From Rhipicephalus microplus (Eukaryota > Arthropoda > Arachnida > Ixodida > Ixodidae), in contig NC_134710.1 of the NCBI RefSeq assembly GCF_043290135.1, forward strand, positions 4,678,321 to 4,742,320: 64,000 nucleotides of DNA, in the 5' to 3' direction. Both the position numbers and the translations under genes were made by a program. This document shows, piece by piece, positions 43,510 to 55,225 of the stretch. Each line of letters starts with the position of its first letter. Positions within the stretch are counted from its first letter, which is position 1. The notes beneath the pieces are model-generated. The model was not told where the DNA came from. It made no database searches and saw nothing but the letters and a program-made list of their open reading frames with translations.

Positions 43510-44590
43510 GTGCCTGCAAGGCTATGCTCCATCGACTACATTCACCTATTCTGTCGAGCTGTGACGTATACAGACGTCTCTTCCGATCAGCCTGTGGCCG
43601 ACGAAAATTATGCCGTTTCACCTAACGCTACCGTCCTTTGTTCGCTCAATGTAACATTTCCGTACACGATTATCACTATGAACGACAATAAGGCACGTCT
43701 CCGTATTGTGAACTTTGGACTTTGCTCGCAAGTACTGCCCCGAGGAATATGCCTTGCAAAACTTGCCCCGGCCGGCGACTACCACATTTCCGCCTTGACA
43801 GAGGATACACTGTCACCTGCCAGTCTTGAGTTGGGCACTCTATGAAATGGCATAACGAAAATGATTGCCTCTGATTTCCTGGCCGAGCATGTGGGCGCGC
43901 TTCCTGGCCTTCTTGCGTCCCGTATCAAGACATCTTTGATCTCCACGACCGACCACTAGGCCGAAATATCGTTGTAAAGCATCAGATTAACACCGGCGAT
44001 GCAAATCTGATACATCAACGGCCCTACCGAATATCCTCCACCGAATTCCACGCGATCCAGAAAGAAGTCGACAAGATGTTTGCTCGGAACATTATTAAGC
44101 CTTCTTCAAGCCCTTGGGCTTCGCCTTTCGTCCTCGTCAGAAAGAAAGCTAACAGCTGGCATTTCTGTCTCGACTACCGGAATCTTAATAAGGTAACGAA
44201 AAAAGACTTGTACCCCCTGCCATGGACAGATGACGCCCTTGACTGCCTTAGTGGAGCAAATTATTTTTCTTCCATTGACCTCCGTTCCGGCTACTGCCAG
44301 ATAGCAGTTGATGACATGGACCGTGAAAAGACAGCGTTTATAACTCCTGACGGACTCTATCAGTTTAAAGTAATGCCGTTTGGGTTATGCAATGCCCTAC
44401 CTACATTCGAACGAATGATGGACGCTTTCATTCACGGTTTTAAATAGTCAACCTGCTTGTGTTACCTTAATGACATCATTGTCTTCTCACTGACTTTAGA
44501 AACCCACCTCGAGCGTCTCTCGACCATTATTTCTGTTTTCCGCAAGCCAGGCCTTCAGCTAAACTCGTCGCATTGTCACTTCTACCGCAG
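43510..44590 (+). pseudogene. Protease-linker and reverse transcriptase of Gypsy A
   Basis: After linker sequence the RT starts around 43980 in a broken frame, then reads MFARNIIKPSSSPWASPFVL, FCLDYRNLNKVTKKDLYPLP, FSSIDLRSGYCQIAVD (first catalytic Asp) and MPFGLCNALPTFERMMD. A TAG at 44445-44447 stands at the usual Trp of ...KW-xTCLCYLDD. The frame then continues STCLCYLNDIIVFS: the second catalytic motif reads YLND instead of YLDD. The RT is cut at 44601 by a TIR element. Confidence 0.9.
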
Positions 44591-44601
44591 CCAACTCATT
44601 G

Positions 44602-46340
44602 CATACCTACCAAGTTTGGAGAAACGGAATCTGAGACATCTACTCAACGGGGGGAGGTGGGGGTATATTGCGCTAGCAATTACATGAACACTGCCAGCGG
44701 AATTTCGCGGTCGCCGCTGATCTGTACAGAGTCCAAACCAATAACATCGCTTACGCATGCGAGTAAAAAAAAACCTAGGGACGACCGCGGCTGAAGCACA
44801 GATGCAACGACCCGGCCATCAACGTAGCACGAAGGCTGGCGTAGGGCACATGAGATAACATTGCTCCGGGTGCAAGGCCTGTGTGCGAGGCCTGTCGTCG
44901 CTTGCTTACGACTTATTTTGTTGGGCAAGGGACCACAATACAGTCCTGCGGACCACTCGCCGTCCCCCAGCTCGCCAGCTCGTCCTTCTCCACTCTTCGG
45001 AGCCAGGACTCTTCGACAACCTTTGTGGATAAGTTAAAAAAACAGGAAAAGAAACAAGAATGTTGGAAAAAAAGGTGAGGATATGGGGGAGAAGCGCTCA
45101 ATACGGGGGATGGAGATAAAAGAGACAGTGAGAGGAAACAACAGTCGAATAAAAAAAAAAAGACGAAAAAGTTCTGACTAGCGAAAAGGATAAGCGCTGG
45201 TTAATCGTGGCGAGCTGCTTAAAAAGGCCTTGCTATTAGGTTCGGGAAAAGCACGGTACAGCTTAGCTTCTTGAGGGGGAGGGGAAAGGGGCCACATAAA
45301 CGAAAGGTACAGAAAGTGTCTGGTGAGATATTGAAAAAAGCATGCGCAGTTCCCCTTCCGGGTACATGTGCGGGAGAGTGAAGGTCTGTGGCAGCCTCAC
45401 AAGTCCGCCCGAGTCGCTGCACCCCTCTCTATTATGTCAATGCAAAGGGCTGACAACGCACTCCCCCCCACCCCAAAGGTTAACAGCCGCACCCCCAACG
45501 TTTGCATGCCTATGGGCGTGGGTGCGTCCATACGATAGAACAGCCACAGAGAGGGCCGCACAGTCCTCTGTGCGTGCGTCCGTTTGTAAGCGCACGCTTG
45601 CCTAGCCACCTCACGTCAAGCAAGCGCTTCTGTTGGAGGCGCTGGCTCCCTCCTTACTCTTTTTTTTTTTTGTCTCACTCGCGTGTGCTCCGATACCAGC
45701 AATCAAAAATTGCGTGGTAAATGCGAGCTACGCCCTAGTCGGAATTCTTGGAAAACAACAGCGCAAAATGAGGATGACGCAGGGTCTTTTTTGTACACCA
45801 CAATCTCCTCTGGCATGTAATATAAAGTGTAAACATTCGGCAGTTGTCTGTCTGGCACGAAAACAGGTGCCGTGATGGGGCGTTTAACGGCCGCGTGAAT
45901 GACTGACTGCCCACTTCCTACATCAGAAAATCGCGAATTTAAAAGATGTGGCAGCACAGGGACGACCAAGCAGCCACTACGCTCGCTCTACAACAATAGT
46001 TTTTTTTTTTTCGTTAATGTGCGTGACCTTAAAAAACTGCACAGCCATGCACAATTTCGCTGCTCCTACTCAGGAGGCCGCATTTTCTGGCACTCTTTTC
46101 GCATCTCGAAAACATACATTGAACTGAGTTGAACCTTGCTACCTTCCTTAAACAAACAAACAAAAAAAAAGAATCCCTTTTACTATGAGGCCAGACAACT
46201 TTGCTCAAGTGGCCAGACAAGGCACTGGACGCACAGGGCAAAACTGGATTTCCGGGAGATTTTCCTATGACCCGTACAACCGGGAGAACCGTTCAAAACC
46301 TGTGAGTCTCCCAGGTGATCAGGGAGACTTGGCAGGAATG
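44602..46340. mobile_element. TIR element family 'CATACCTGCC', copy 4, inside Gypsy A RT
   Basis: The left end CATACCTACCAAGTTTGGAG and right end GGGAGACTTGGCAGGAATG are inverted repeats. Near the right end GGATTTCCGGGAGATTTTCC, CCCGTACAACC and GTCTCCC match the right end of the other copies, but the middle is different. It sits exactly where the RT frame is broken; RT sequence resumes around 46408. Flanks TCATTG and TCACTG may be a 6-bp target duplication with one change. Confidence 0.72.
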
Positions 46341-46407
46341 TCACTGTCGTCAGTCACCTTATTCATTCTTCTGGTGTTCGTCCCAACCCTGAAAAAAATT
46401 TGCGCAG

Positions 46408-46860
46408 TCAAGATTTCCTTCCACGAACGATGTTCGCAGCTTTCTGGGCCTCTGCTCCAACTTTTGCAGATTTATGCGGAATTTCGCTGACGTCGCGCGC
46501 CAACTCACGGAACTACTTAAGAAAGATGCGACTTTCGTGTGAGGAGTTGAACAAGCTGGAGCATTCGCTTAACTGAGCACCAGACTTATGACGCCACCGA
46601 TTCTCGGCCAATCTGATATGTCCGCTCCAACCGAAGTGCACACTGATGCAAGTGGCCATCGAATTGGAGCAGTTCTGCAACAAAGACAGCATGGCTGCGA
46701 GCATGTCATGGCATATGCTAGCCGTCTCTTATCGCCAGCGGAACAAAAAACACTGAACGCAAATGCCTGTGCTCGTCAGGGCAGTGGGTAAATTTCAGCC
46801 ATATTCGTATGGACGGCCATTCACAGTTGTGACTGACCATCACGCCTCATGCTGGCTGTC
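46408..46860 (+). pseudogene. RT thumb and RNase H of Gypsy A
   Basis: Fragments in several frames: FAAFWASAPTFADLCG-like thumb debris, then from 46588 [20 protein letters not shown] and [20 protein letters not shown], the RNase H start with its first catalytic Asp (HTDASG). VTDHHA at ~46830 is the second Asp region. Confidence 0.8.
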
Positions 46861-46969
46861 GTCCTTAAAAGATTCTAGTGGACGTCTCGGCCGGTGAGCT
46901 CTACGGCTACAAGAATATTCGTACACAGTCGTTGACAAATCGGGCCGCCACCATGAAGATGCCGACAGC

Positions 46970-47780
46970 TTGTCGCCTCATCCAGTTGACCCACCAAACG
47001 TTCCCGAGAGTGGTGAGTCTACTTGCACGTTGGCACTGTCCGCCTTTGGCAACATCGGAGATGAGCAACGTCGTGATCTTCACTTAAAAGATATCGTACT
47101 TCGACTGACTGGTCCAACAACTCCCCCATCTCTCCGTATGTTCCTGCTTCGAGAGGGCGTATTATATCGCTACAGCATGCATCCTGAGGGACCTGAGCTG
47201 CTACTGGTCATACTCCAACATATGCGTCGAACTGCCCTCGTGCAGTTACATGACATTCCAATGGCTGGTCACTTGGGGATCTCAACTTATGATAGCGTTC
47301 GACTTCGCTTTTTTTGGCCTGGTATGTACCGATCCATCCACCGTTACGTCGCTTCTTGTAAATCCTGTCAGCACCGTAAAAGCCAAAAACCCTTCTAACG
47401 GGACGGGACGCCTTCAGTTATTAATATACGATCTGAACCATTTTATAGGGTAGGTCTTGATATTCTTGGACCTTTCCTTTATCCGTCAATGGGAACAAGT
47501 GGATAGCAGTCGCCACGGACTACACCACTCGGTATGCCATCACGCAGGCCCTTCCTACCAGTTGCACAATCGACGTCGCCGCCTTTCTCTTAGAAGACGT
47601 CATACTACGTCACGGTGCCCCTAGACAACTACTTACCGATCGGGGTCGCTACTTCCTATCCCAGGTTATAGAAGACATATTGCATTCTTGTGCTACAAAA
47701 CAGAAGTTCACAACAGCCTATCACCCTCAAACCAACAGGCTCACAAAACGGCTAAATTGAACTATCACAGAAATGCTTGC
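46970..47780 (+). pseudogene. Integrase of Gypsy A
   Basis: Zinc-binding part: HDIPMAGHLGISTYDSVRLR then ASCKSCQHRKSQKP (to stop at ~47398). In another frame the core begins VGLDILGPF (first Asp, ~47452); LLTDRG (second Asp) is around 47630. The third acidic position, near 47740, reads TNRLTKRLN and seems lost. Several stops. Confidence 0.82.
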
Positions 47781-47880
47781 CATGTTTGTGATAGTTCTGC
47801 ATCCAGAACGTGATTACCTGGCTGGACTTAGAGGCAATAGAGGACCCGTCACACGTGCTTTGATGCTGGCGCATTGATTA

Positions 47881-48039
47881 GGCTTGAATGTTATCTCCAT
47901 GTTCTGTAATCATCTTTTTTTTTTTAGGCATATATATTCTTGCCACTCTGCGAAATAAAGTTAGTTGAAAATCAGAACTCTTTCTGTCTACCCTGTCTTT
48001 TTTTTCTTTAGTTCGTGTGCTGAAAAAAAAAACAACAAC
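47881..48039. other. Junction between Gypsy A and the BEL fragment
   Basis: T-runs at 47911 and 47998, a CAGAGTGG / A-rich patch, and no coding signal. It probably contains an unrecognised short repeat. Confidence 0.3.
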
Positions 48040-49204
48040 TTGCAAATGTGACATTTATGGTGCGTGTTCTACGCGTACGATTCAGGCAGAGGTTTCTGAC
48101 AATGACCCATCTGGCATCAAACCTCTGTGCATAAGGAGCGTCAAGTGGCCCGTTTATAGTCTCGGCGAACTTTGTGGACTCTGAGAACGTGGCGACGAAG
48201 GAGAAGCAATATTCTTGCCTCTTTGAGAGGTGGAATGTGAGCGGCAATGGCTTTCAAGTGCAGGTAGTTCCCTGCCGCTTCTGGTGTTGGAATTTCTTCC
48301 CTGTTGTCTGGAATCTCATCACACTCAAGAAGAGGTGGAAGGAAGCGAGTTTGACACTGCCCGATACGCTCCACACAAAGAAGCCGTGAGCGATCCTATT
48401 AACAACCTCAGTACTGCCGGAACAAGTGCGCAATGTGTACTGGATAGGTGTTCCCTCCACACTGAACTCGTCGAGAAGTTCTGGCCAAACCAAGGAATGA
48501 TTTCTCTGTTAATCTAGTATCGCGTATGCTCCGAATATCGTTTCAGGCTGAGATTGATGAATCACATCCACGAGGCAGATTTCAGCACCCGATTTGTAGC
48601 TGTCATTCACGTTTGCTACCTTGGTACGCGTAAATGCAACTCTTCCTTCTAAATTCTGAGCAGAGCTGCCATCACATTCAATAGGCTTCGACGACTCAGA
48701 GCACGTGGTTGATGGGTGAAGCGCTGTTGCGTGATCACTGCTGCTGCATAAGTGGCCCTTTATGACTGCCTTGCAAAGCCACTACATGTGGTCTGAGGAT
48801 AAACAACATCGTACAACATCGATAAACAACAGCGCCTTGAGGAAGGTTATCTGCTGTTCCGATGTTCTTTCACAGAAAACGTGACACCTTGCAAAAGGGT
48901 GAGGCTTTTTGTGATGCGGGCACCATTTTTCGAAGTTCTTCTAATCAAGTAACTGCTTTGAAGTGGTTTCCTGAACCTGCTCGAAGGTGTGATCTACGTT
49001 TGTTATTTTTCCTGACACAGATGACTTGTGCAGTGGGGTTTTGGTTGTCATTTCTTCTTTTTGCTGTGTGATTGAAGGCGAGACATCTTGCAGTTGCAAG
49101 ATGAAATTGAGATCATTCCTCATGCTTGCCTGATCTTGAACAAACTTTGAAAAAACCGCAAAGGGTGAGAACACAGTGTAGTTCTGTTGTTTGTATTTAG
49201 CTCC
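48040..49204 (-). pseudogene. BEL/Pao gag C-terminus and protease (left part of split element)
   Basis: Minus strand, entering from the Gypsy insertion: NYTVFSPFAVFSKFVQDQAS, then CPHHKKPHPFARC (~48910), the zinc-knuckle of BEL gag. Around 48500-48060 come EFSVEGTPIQYTLRTCSG, ECDEIPDNREEIPTPEAAGN, LKAIAAHIPPLKEARI and YAQRFDARWVIVRN, the protease region of Pao/BEL polyproteins. Multiple frameshifts. RT, RNase H and integrase are absent. The right part of the same element is at 55226-56717. Confidence 0.82.
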
Positions 49205-49945
49205 TGTGACGAGTGGAGTACACTTTTCAGTGCAACGTTGATATAGAGGTGAAAAGAGGACGAAAATGTGTGTACTGCGCGGCAGCGCCACTCATGAGTA
49301 AGCGGCAAGAAGAATAAAGAGACGACGAGAGTGCTCGAGAATCCAGGCGGGTCTAGGCAGTCGGACAGCAGAAGAGATCGAGGGTTGTGACAGCTACCGG
49401 TCTGTTGCGGCGCCGAACATCTTACGGGTGGACCTAACGCGAACCTGGACGACGAGTGTCGCCGAGCGATGACAGTGCAAGCGTCACCATCGAGACCCGC
49501 AAGCGAGTCGGTGACTTCTGGGACATCCGAGCCAGGCCTGCTGAGGTCTAGCTGCGGGACTGGCCTACCTGTGTTCCAGGCGTGGTCAAGCACGCATCTG
49601 GCCAGCCACGCTACAGCGAAGCGGCTGTCCTAGTGACTGTCATGATAGAAAAACCACATTGTAAACCCACAACCTCAAGGCGACACGTCAGACCATCTCG
49701 TCGACAGCGACGTGTGAGTGGCTCACGTGCAGTGCTGTGCTGAGTAGCCGCGCGGTGTCAGGGTCACATAACCACGTACTGTAGCTAAGGACATGCAGAG
49801 ACAATAGCGCCGCAAAGGATTTTAAGATCATTTATGTTAGTGTAAACCCTTCATATATGTGTGTCCATGTCATATAAACGTGCTGTCGTTGTTTACGGCG
49901 CATCTCTTGTCATTTGAGCACCTGGGCCCACACGAACCTGTCACA
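49205..49945 (+). repeat. 5' LTR of Gypsy element B
   Basis: It runs from TGTGACGAGTGGAGTACAC to CACGAACCTGTCACA, 741 bp, with TGTGAC/GTCACA ends. The same sequence returns at 52661-52776 and 54605-55225. TATATGTGTGT and ATATAAACG near 49855-49878 may be the promoter TATA. Confidence 0.92.
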
Positions 49946-50010
49946 ATTTGTGAGCCTGCCAGGATTGGCTAATTACATAGGTAGCCAACGCTCAAACACA
50001 GGGGTGAGCC

Positions 50011-51030
50011 ATGGATAACAACAACGTTGTCAGCATTGGAAAATAGCTAGGACTGAAGGATGCAGAATTGAGGGCATGGGTAGAGCAGAAGCGTATCCGA
50101 TTACGCGATGAGCGTGACAAAGAGCGAAATGCTCTGAAGGCGGAAATGGCATGGAAACAGGAGTTGATCGAACAGGAACGTGAGGCAGCTTGTGAGAAAG
50201 CGGAGCAGCAACAAAAGCTGCTAGAACAAAAAAATGAAGGTTCTCGAACTGAGGCTTCGACTGCAAGAAAGTGCCGCTGGTCCGCAGGCCGCACTTAATG
50301 TCACTGCTGCGAGGGAACGCAACCGGGGCATCAAACGTGTGCAGTCCCCACAAGCTTATACCGCTGTTCAATGACGAAAGGGACGACCTAGATGCGTATC
50401 TGCAATGCTTTGAACGCGTAGCCATTTGCCAGGAATGGCTCTGAAAGCCATTCCTGGTAAATGGAGAATTCGCTTAACTTAAGAAAAGTGGGTGCTTTCG
50501 CTAAGTCTATGCATGACGGGGGAAGCATTGACTGTCATTGGATGCATGGACCCAACTGCTGCCCAGAATTACGACATGTTAAAGCAACGGTTTCTGTACA
50601 TGGCGGACGGGTACAAAGATAAATTCCATAATGAGAGACCCGAAGATAGGAAAACCACCAAGCTGTACGCTTCAAGGCTCTCGGAGTACTTCGATATTGA
50701 CTGCACCTCACAGAGACAGACAAAAGCTATAATGGCTTTAGGGAGCTGATGATTGCCGAGCAATTTTTCAAGGACTGTTGACCCTCAATAAGAGTTTTCA
50801 TGAAAGAAAGAAATTGCCGAACTACCCAGGAACTCTCCAAAGCAGCTGACAACTTTTTTGAGACTCAACCTTTGTTGAACTTTGGCAGGAAGTGGCCTCA
50901 GAAGGAAATGACTCAAGGATCCGGTCTAAGAACAGATAAAACGAAGACACCTGTGCGAGATCGAGGAGACAATCGCTGTTTCTTATGCGACAAGAAGGGG
51001 CATAGGGCAGCCGAGTGTTGGACGCGCACT
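50011..51030 (+). pseudogene. Gag of Gypsy B
   Basis: The ATG at 50011 opens MDNNNVVSIGK followed by TAG (50044-50046), then a long Glu/Lys/Arg-rich coiled coil (LRAWVEQKRIRLRDERDKER). A frameshift at an A-run near 50230 leads to DERDDLDAYLQCFERVA (~50370). Another shift gives MTGEALTVIGCMDPTAAQNY (50512 on). RCFLCDKKGHRAAEC (~50972) is the CCHC knuckle. The coding sequence is cut at 51032 by the SINE. Confidence 0.85.
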
Positions 51031-51032
51031 AA

Positions 51033-51271
51033 TTGATTTGTGGGGTTTAACGTCCCAAAACCACCATTTGATTATGAGAGACGCCGTAGTGGAGGGCTCC
51101 GGAAATTTTGACTACCTGGGGTTCTTTAACGTGCACCCAAATCTGAGTACACGGGCCTACAACATTTCCGCCTCCATCGGAAATGCAGCCGCCGCAGCCG
51201 GGAATCGAACCCGCGACCTGCGGGTCAGCAGCCGAGTACCTTAGCCACTAGACCACCGCGGCGGGGCAACA
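51033..51271 (-). repeat. Ruka-type SINE inside Gypsy B gag, 12-bp target duplication
   Basis: Full copy: on the minus strand CGCGGTGGTCTAGTGGCTAA (A box) and GGGTTCGATTCCCGGC (B box), ending with GTTAAACCCCACAAATC. GACGCGCACTAA flanks it exactly at 51021-51032 and 51272-51283. Confidence 0.95.
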
Positions 51272-51283
51272 GACGCGCACTAA

Positions 51284-51959
51284 AATTGATTATGAAGACC
51301 AAAGTCGAACAGGCGAGAAGCTGTGTCCCAACAGGGAGATGTTCTCAATTCGAGGAGAGGGCAATAGTGAAGCATCATGCATGGTTACAGTAGAGCATAC
51401 ACTGGAAGAATCGCCAGGGAATGAAAGATTCCTTATTCTCAAGGATGAAGACAGGATTCCCATAGTCAATACCGCAGTCAGCAGGGGCGTTCCGTCGCAA
51501 GAATATGCCAGTGGAGGAAGGATTTCTAGACAAGCGGCAGGTTACCGTGCTGCACGATACTGGCTGCGACATTGTCGTCGTCTGATAGGCAATAGTGCCA
51601 GAAGAAAGATTAACTGGCAGCTATAGACTGCTATTATTGTTGGATCGCACGGTGCGCTACCTCCCGGAAGCTGTGGTTTTCCTGGACACACCCTGCTTCA
51701 GAGGAGAGGTTTGTACTTTGTGCATGAGAGATTCCCCGTACAATGTGGTCATTGGGAACCTCCCCGGGGCAGCGCTGCTCGACACTTTGAAAGCAACTCA
51801 AAGGAAGGCCGATTGTCGAAGCAGCTGCAGTAACATTGATCAAGTGACGCCCACGACGTCTGCAACACATCGTGGTAGACGACACGGGGTACCCGTAATG
51901 AACCGATCACCGGCACATGAACCCGAAGAGGGAGAGGAGGCCAGCTGCGGTAAACAGTG
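51284..51959 (+). pseudogene. Aspartic protease of Gypsy B
   Basis: The frame around 51505-51585 reads VTVLHDTGCDIVVV, with the DTG catalytic triplet, then ends at a stop; the flanking sequence continues in a neighbouring frame (PEERLTGSYRLLLLLDRTVR, LPEAVVFLDTPCFRGEVC, SPYNVVIGNLPGA). This is the retropepsin fold order with at least one frameshift. Confidence 0.8.
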
Positions 51960-52660
51960 ATAAGCGGACGGAGTGTGCGAAGAGGCACCGAAAGCCAACC
52001 CCATGTGGAACTCGACGGCTATCACTCCCGCCATGGCCTAAAGCGCAACAGGAATTGCCGCTACCTGGCTGGACCTCGACATTAAGAGGAAATGAGGCGA
52101 CATTGCCTCTGTACATGTCGCCGAAAGTATCGCCACGTCGGCGAAGATTGCAGCACTACAACAGGGGTCCACATAATGTGGTCAGCTGTGTTTGCTACAG
52201 GCAGTAGTCCACGTCACACCTCTTTCATGATTCTGACGAACCCAGTGTACCAACGTATCGGTCTTCAGCACTTCAAACATCACGTTCACAGGGTCGCCGA
52301 CGACGTTACCGCGCTAAAGTGTTCAAGCGACGAAACAAACACTTCTACTGACGTTGACAAGCTGGTGCTTGTCAGAACCAAGTGAATACCAGGAGGAACC
52401 CATCGCGTGCATAATGGGTTGTGCATTCTGCGTGAGTGCATGTGTTCTCGCGTCAGAGCCGGCAGGGTGTGCGTGCATCATGGCGAGCTGCCATGGTGTG
52501 CTGGTACGTGAGCCCACGAACCATAATTGTGCTGTGCCAGACTTACGGGAAGTGCTGTGCATGTGCGCAGTGCTCGTGTATGTAAATATTTTTTGTGTGC
52601 CTATGTGTTGCGTCTAGGTGATTCGTATTCACGGATAATGTTCTGAAAGCAGCAGGGGAG

Positions 52661-52776
52661 TGCGACGAGTGGAGTACATTTTTTTATTGCAACGTGGATT
52701 TGGAGGTGAAAAGAGGACGAATATGTGTTGTGTGTGGTGCATGGCGGCACCACTTATGAGGGAGCGAGAAGAAGAA
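52661..52776 (+). repeat. 3' LTR of Gypsy B, first part
   Basis: TGCGACGAGTGGAGTACATT follows the purine tract and matches the start of the 5' LTR up to GAGAAGAAGAA, where the TIR element enters. Confidence 0.92.
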
Positions 52777-54598
52777 CATACATGCCAAGTTCAAGGATTT
52801 TGAATCCGGGAGATTTCCGCAAAGGGAGGAAGGGGGAGCGGCACAGAAAAAAACAAGGACGTACAAACAAACAAAAAACATCCTGAAAAACAAAAAACTG
52901 TGGAAGGGGGGGGTCTCAATCGCAAGTGCCAACATCAGTGTTATGGTCTTATAGTGATTAGGAGTGGCCGAACACACGAGGGTAGAGTTTTTCACTAAGG
53001 TGAGAGTCTCAAAGGATCAACACAACTAGCAGAATCTATTTCAGTAAAAACAACTCGCGTGTGTCTTCCTGGGACACACGTGAACGGACGGGACGGCGGA
53101 GCTGGCTGCCACAAAAGCGCGGGTCAAAGCTTTGCTCACAACTACATTCTTTTGACAGAAACGCAAAAACCCCTCTGGCCCCTTTTTTATGCGATAGCAA
53201 TTCTATGGACAGACCACAGGCTGTTTTCTTGTCGTCGCCACTGTCCTTCACAGTATATGTATACGTATCTATATATATGAACACTCAAAAAAAAAAAAAA
53301 AAAACCGCCCGCGCTCGGCGCTGAGCTCGTCACGATTCGCGGACGCGTGCTTATCTTTCACGTGTACTTTGTCCCATGGTAGATGCCTGTGCGCGAGCGC
53401 TTATCCTTTGGTGGGGGAATCGTGTGCCTTCGGCTTTCAATGAAACGAAAGCGTTGGTTGCCCCAAAAAGGCCACTTTGGTTTTTGCACAGGCCCCTTTT
53501 GCGAAAACAGCGCACATTTTATACACAGCGAGATATAACAACTGGGACACAAGTTAGTTTGTACTCATCTCTACCTGTGATTACGTATCGTGCATCGTTT
53601 TTGTTTAAACAGCGCGTTTCATGTCGAGCTGTAAACGTTGTTAGTTAAGATACTCTCGTCCTGCGAGTATCGTTTTCGTGTGTCATTTGTGTGTGAGCAG
53701 CGGGCTGCAAGTTTCAATCTGGTTGCCGTTTCCAGCGTTACATTCCAAGTCGTTGCTGTAGTATTTATTGCTTCGCCCTTGCGGTGAAACTGTAGCTTTA
53801 TTTATTACGTATTTACTGCCTTTAACCTACCCCTGCGTGCTCTCGGAGCTTGTAGATCACTATCACATTGCCGCGACCGCGGTTTTGTGCGCGACAGTTG
53901 CGGCAAATGGCAGTTCATTTTGCACTCCCCAAGCGATTGGCTGTGCATGCGCCTTCAAAACTAAGTCATTTTATGCCATCTACGATAGCATCTGCCACAG
54001 TTTTGTCCGAAGAGTTTGCGGAAAGCCGCGTTGCCTTGACTGGTTCAGCGCACACTTTCGCGGTTCGGTCAGTTACGCTGTCGCCATACATGATCGTGTC
54101 AAGAGCGACCCCGGTTTCGTCCACAGCAGTTGAGGCAAGGACCATCACACACACTGTAGAAGACAGTGCGCGCGCTGATCGCACGCGTACTTCGGAAGCT
54201 CGGAGTACGCTGCTTTCGGCTTTCGTTCGCAGTTTCCGTAATAAATTTCGTATCACCCGCCGCGATTAGGAAACATGTTCGGAACATTCGAATTGAGGCC
54301 CAATTAACATGATAAAATTTGGCTGGCGAAATTTAAGAATTCATATCTGCCACGGTTTCGCATCACTCAGATTATACTGTACGTTTACATGAACGCCTAT
54401 TATACTCATTTATAATGAAATGGGGTAGGTTCGAAAAGCCTTGAGCGGATTGAGCTGCTTTTTTTTGTCATTGCGGCCAGATCACGCACAGAAATTTCAA
54501 TTTACGGGAGATTTTCATGACAACCGTACAACCGAAAAAAAAAAAAACTGTCGAAATCTTGGACTCTCCCGGCCGATACGGAAGACTTGGCAGGTATG
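52777..54598. mobile_element. TIR element family 'CATACCTGCC', copy 2, inside the 3' LTR
   Basis: The left end CATACATGCCAAGTTCAAGG and right end GAAGACTTGGCAGGTATG are inverted repeats. GAAGAA lies on both sides (52771-52776, 54599-54604), and removing the element plus one GAAGAA restores the LTR as seen at 49205-49945. Length 1822 bp. An A-run at 53287 and alternating TA/ATATAT (53255-53277) are shared with copy 3. Open frames of ~90-130 codons occur on both strands, but none shows a transposase motif. Confidence 0.9.
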
Positions 54599-54604
54599 GA
54601 AGAA

Positions 54605-55225
54605 CAAGGAGACAACGAGAGCGCTCCAGAAGCCAGGCGGGTCGAGGCAGTCGGACAGCAGGAGAGATCGAGGGTTGCTACAGCTATCGGTTTGTTGCGG
54701 CGCCGAACCTCTCACGAGTGGACCCAAGGCGAACCCAGACGACGAGCGACGCTGGGCGATGACAGTGCGTAAGCATCGAGACCCGCGAGTTAGTTGGTGA
54801 CTTCGGGGACAACCGAGCCAGGCCTGCTGAGCCGTAGCTGCGAGACCGGCCTACCGGTATTCCAGGCGTGATCAAGCACACATCTGGCCAGCCACGCTAC
54901 AGCGAAGCGGCTGTACTAGCGACGGTCGTGATAGGAAAACACTGTAGCACCACAACCTCAAGGCGACATGTCGGACCATCTCGTCAACAGCGACGTGTGA
55001 GTGGCTCAAATGCAGCGTTATTTTGCTAAATAGCCGCGCGGTGTCAGGGTCGCGGAACCATGTACTAAAGACGCACAGAAACAATAGCGCCGCAAAGGAT
55101 TTTAATATCATTTATGTTAGCATAAACCCTTCATATATGTGTGTCTATGTCATATAAACGTGCTGTCGTTGTTTAGGTCGCATCTCTTGTCGTTTGAGCA
55201 CATGGGCTCACACGAACCTGTCACA
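54605..55225 (+). repeat. 3' LTR of Gypsy B, second part
   Basis: It resumes the LTR from CAAGGAGACAACGAGAG and ends CACGAACCTGTCACA at 55225. The two parts sum to ~737 bp against 741 for the 5' LTR. Visible substitutions between the LTRs show the insertion is not recent. Confidence 0.9.

Larger units (their letters stand above)
41840..47880 (+). mobile_element. Ty3/Gypsy retrotransposon 'A', decayed, with inserted TIR element
   Basis: Gag, protease linker, RT, RNase H and integrase remnants occur in the usual order on the plus strand (listed separately). Just upstream, AACATTCTGGTGGAAAGTGC (~41752) resembles the LTR/primer-binding-site junction of tick Gypsy elements. No convincing LTR pair is seen; the right end fades at ~47880. 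Confidence 0.82.
49205..55225 (+). mobile_element. Ty3/Gypsy-type LTR element B, gag-protease only, inserted in the BEL element
   Basis: Two LTRs of ~740 bp enclose gag, a zinc knuckle and an aspartic protease. Between protease and the 3' polypurine tract (AGCAGGGGAG, 52651-52660) only ~700 non-coding bases remain, so RT, RNase H and integrase are deleted. The element carries a Ruka SINE in gag and a 1.82-kb TIR element in its 3' LTR. Target duplication is not clear (GCTCC left, GTCCC right). Confidence 0.88.

Noticed and set aside
53830..54260. Open frames on both strands conserved between TIR copies 2 and 3 (e.g. SFYAIYDSICxSFV on plus, TIMYGDxVTDR on minus)
   Set aside because: Conservation is at DNA level in both orientations, frames are short, interrupted in copy 1 and lack any family motif; treated as non-coding element sequence.
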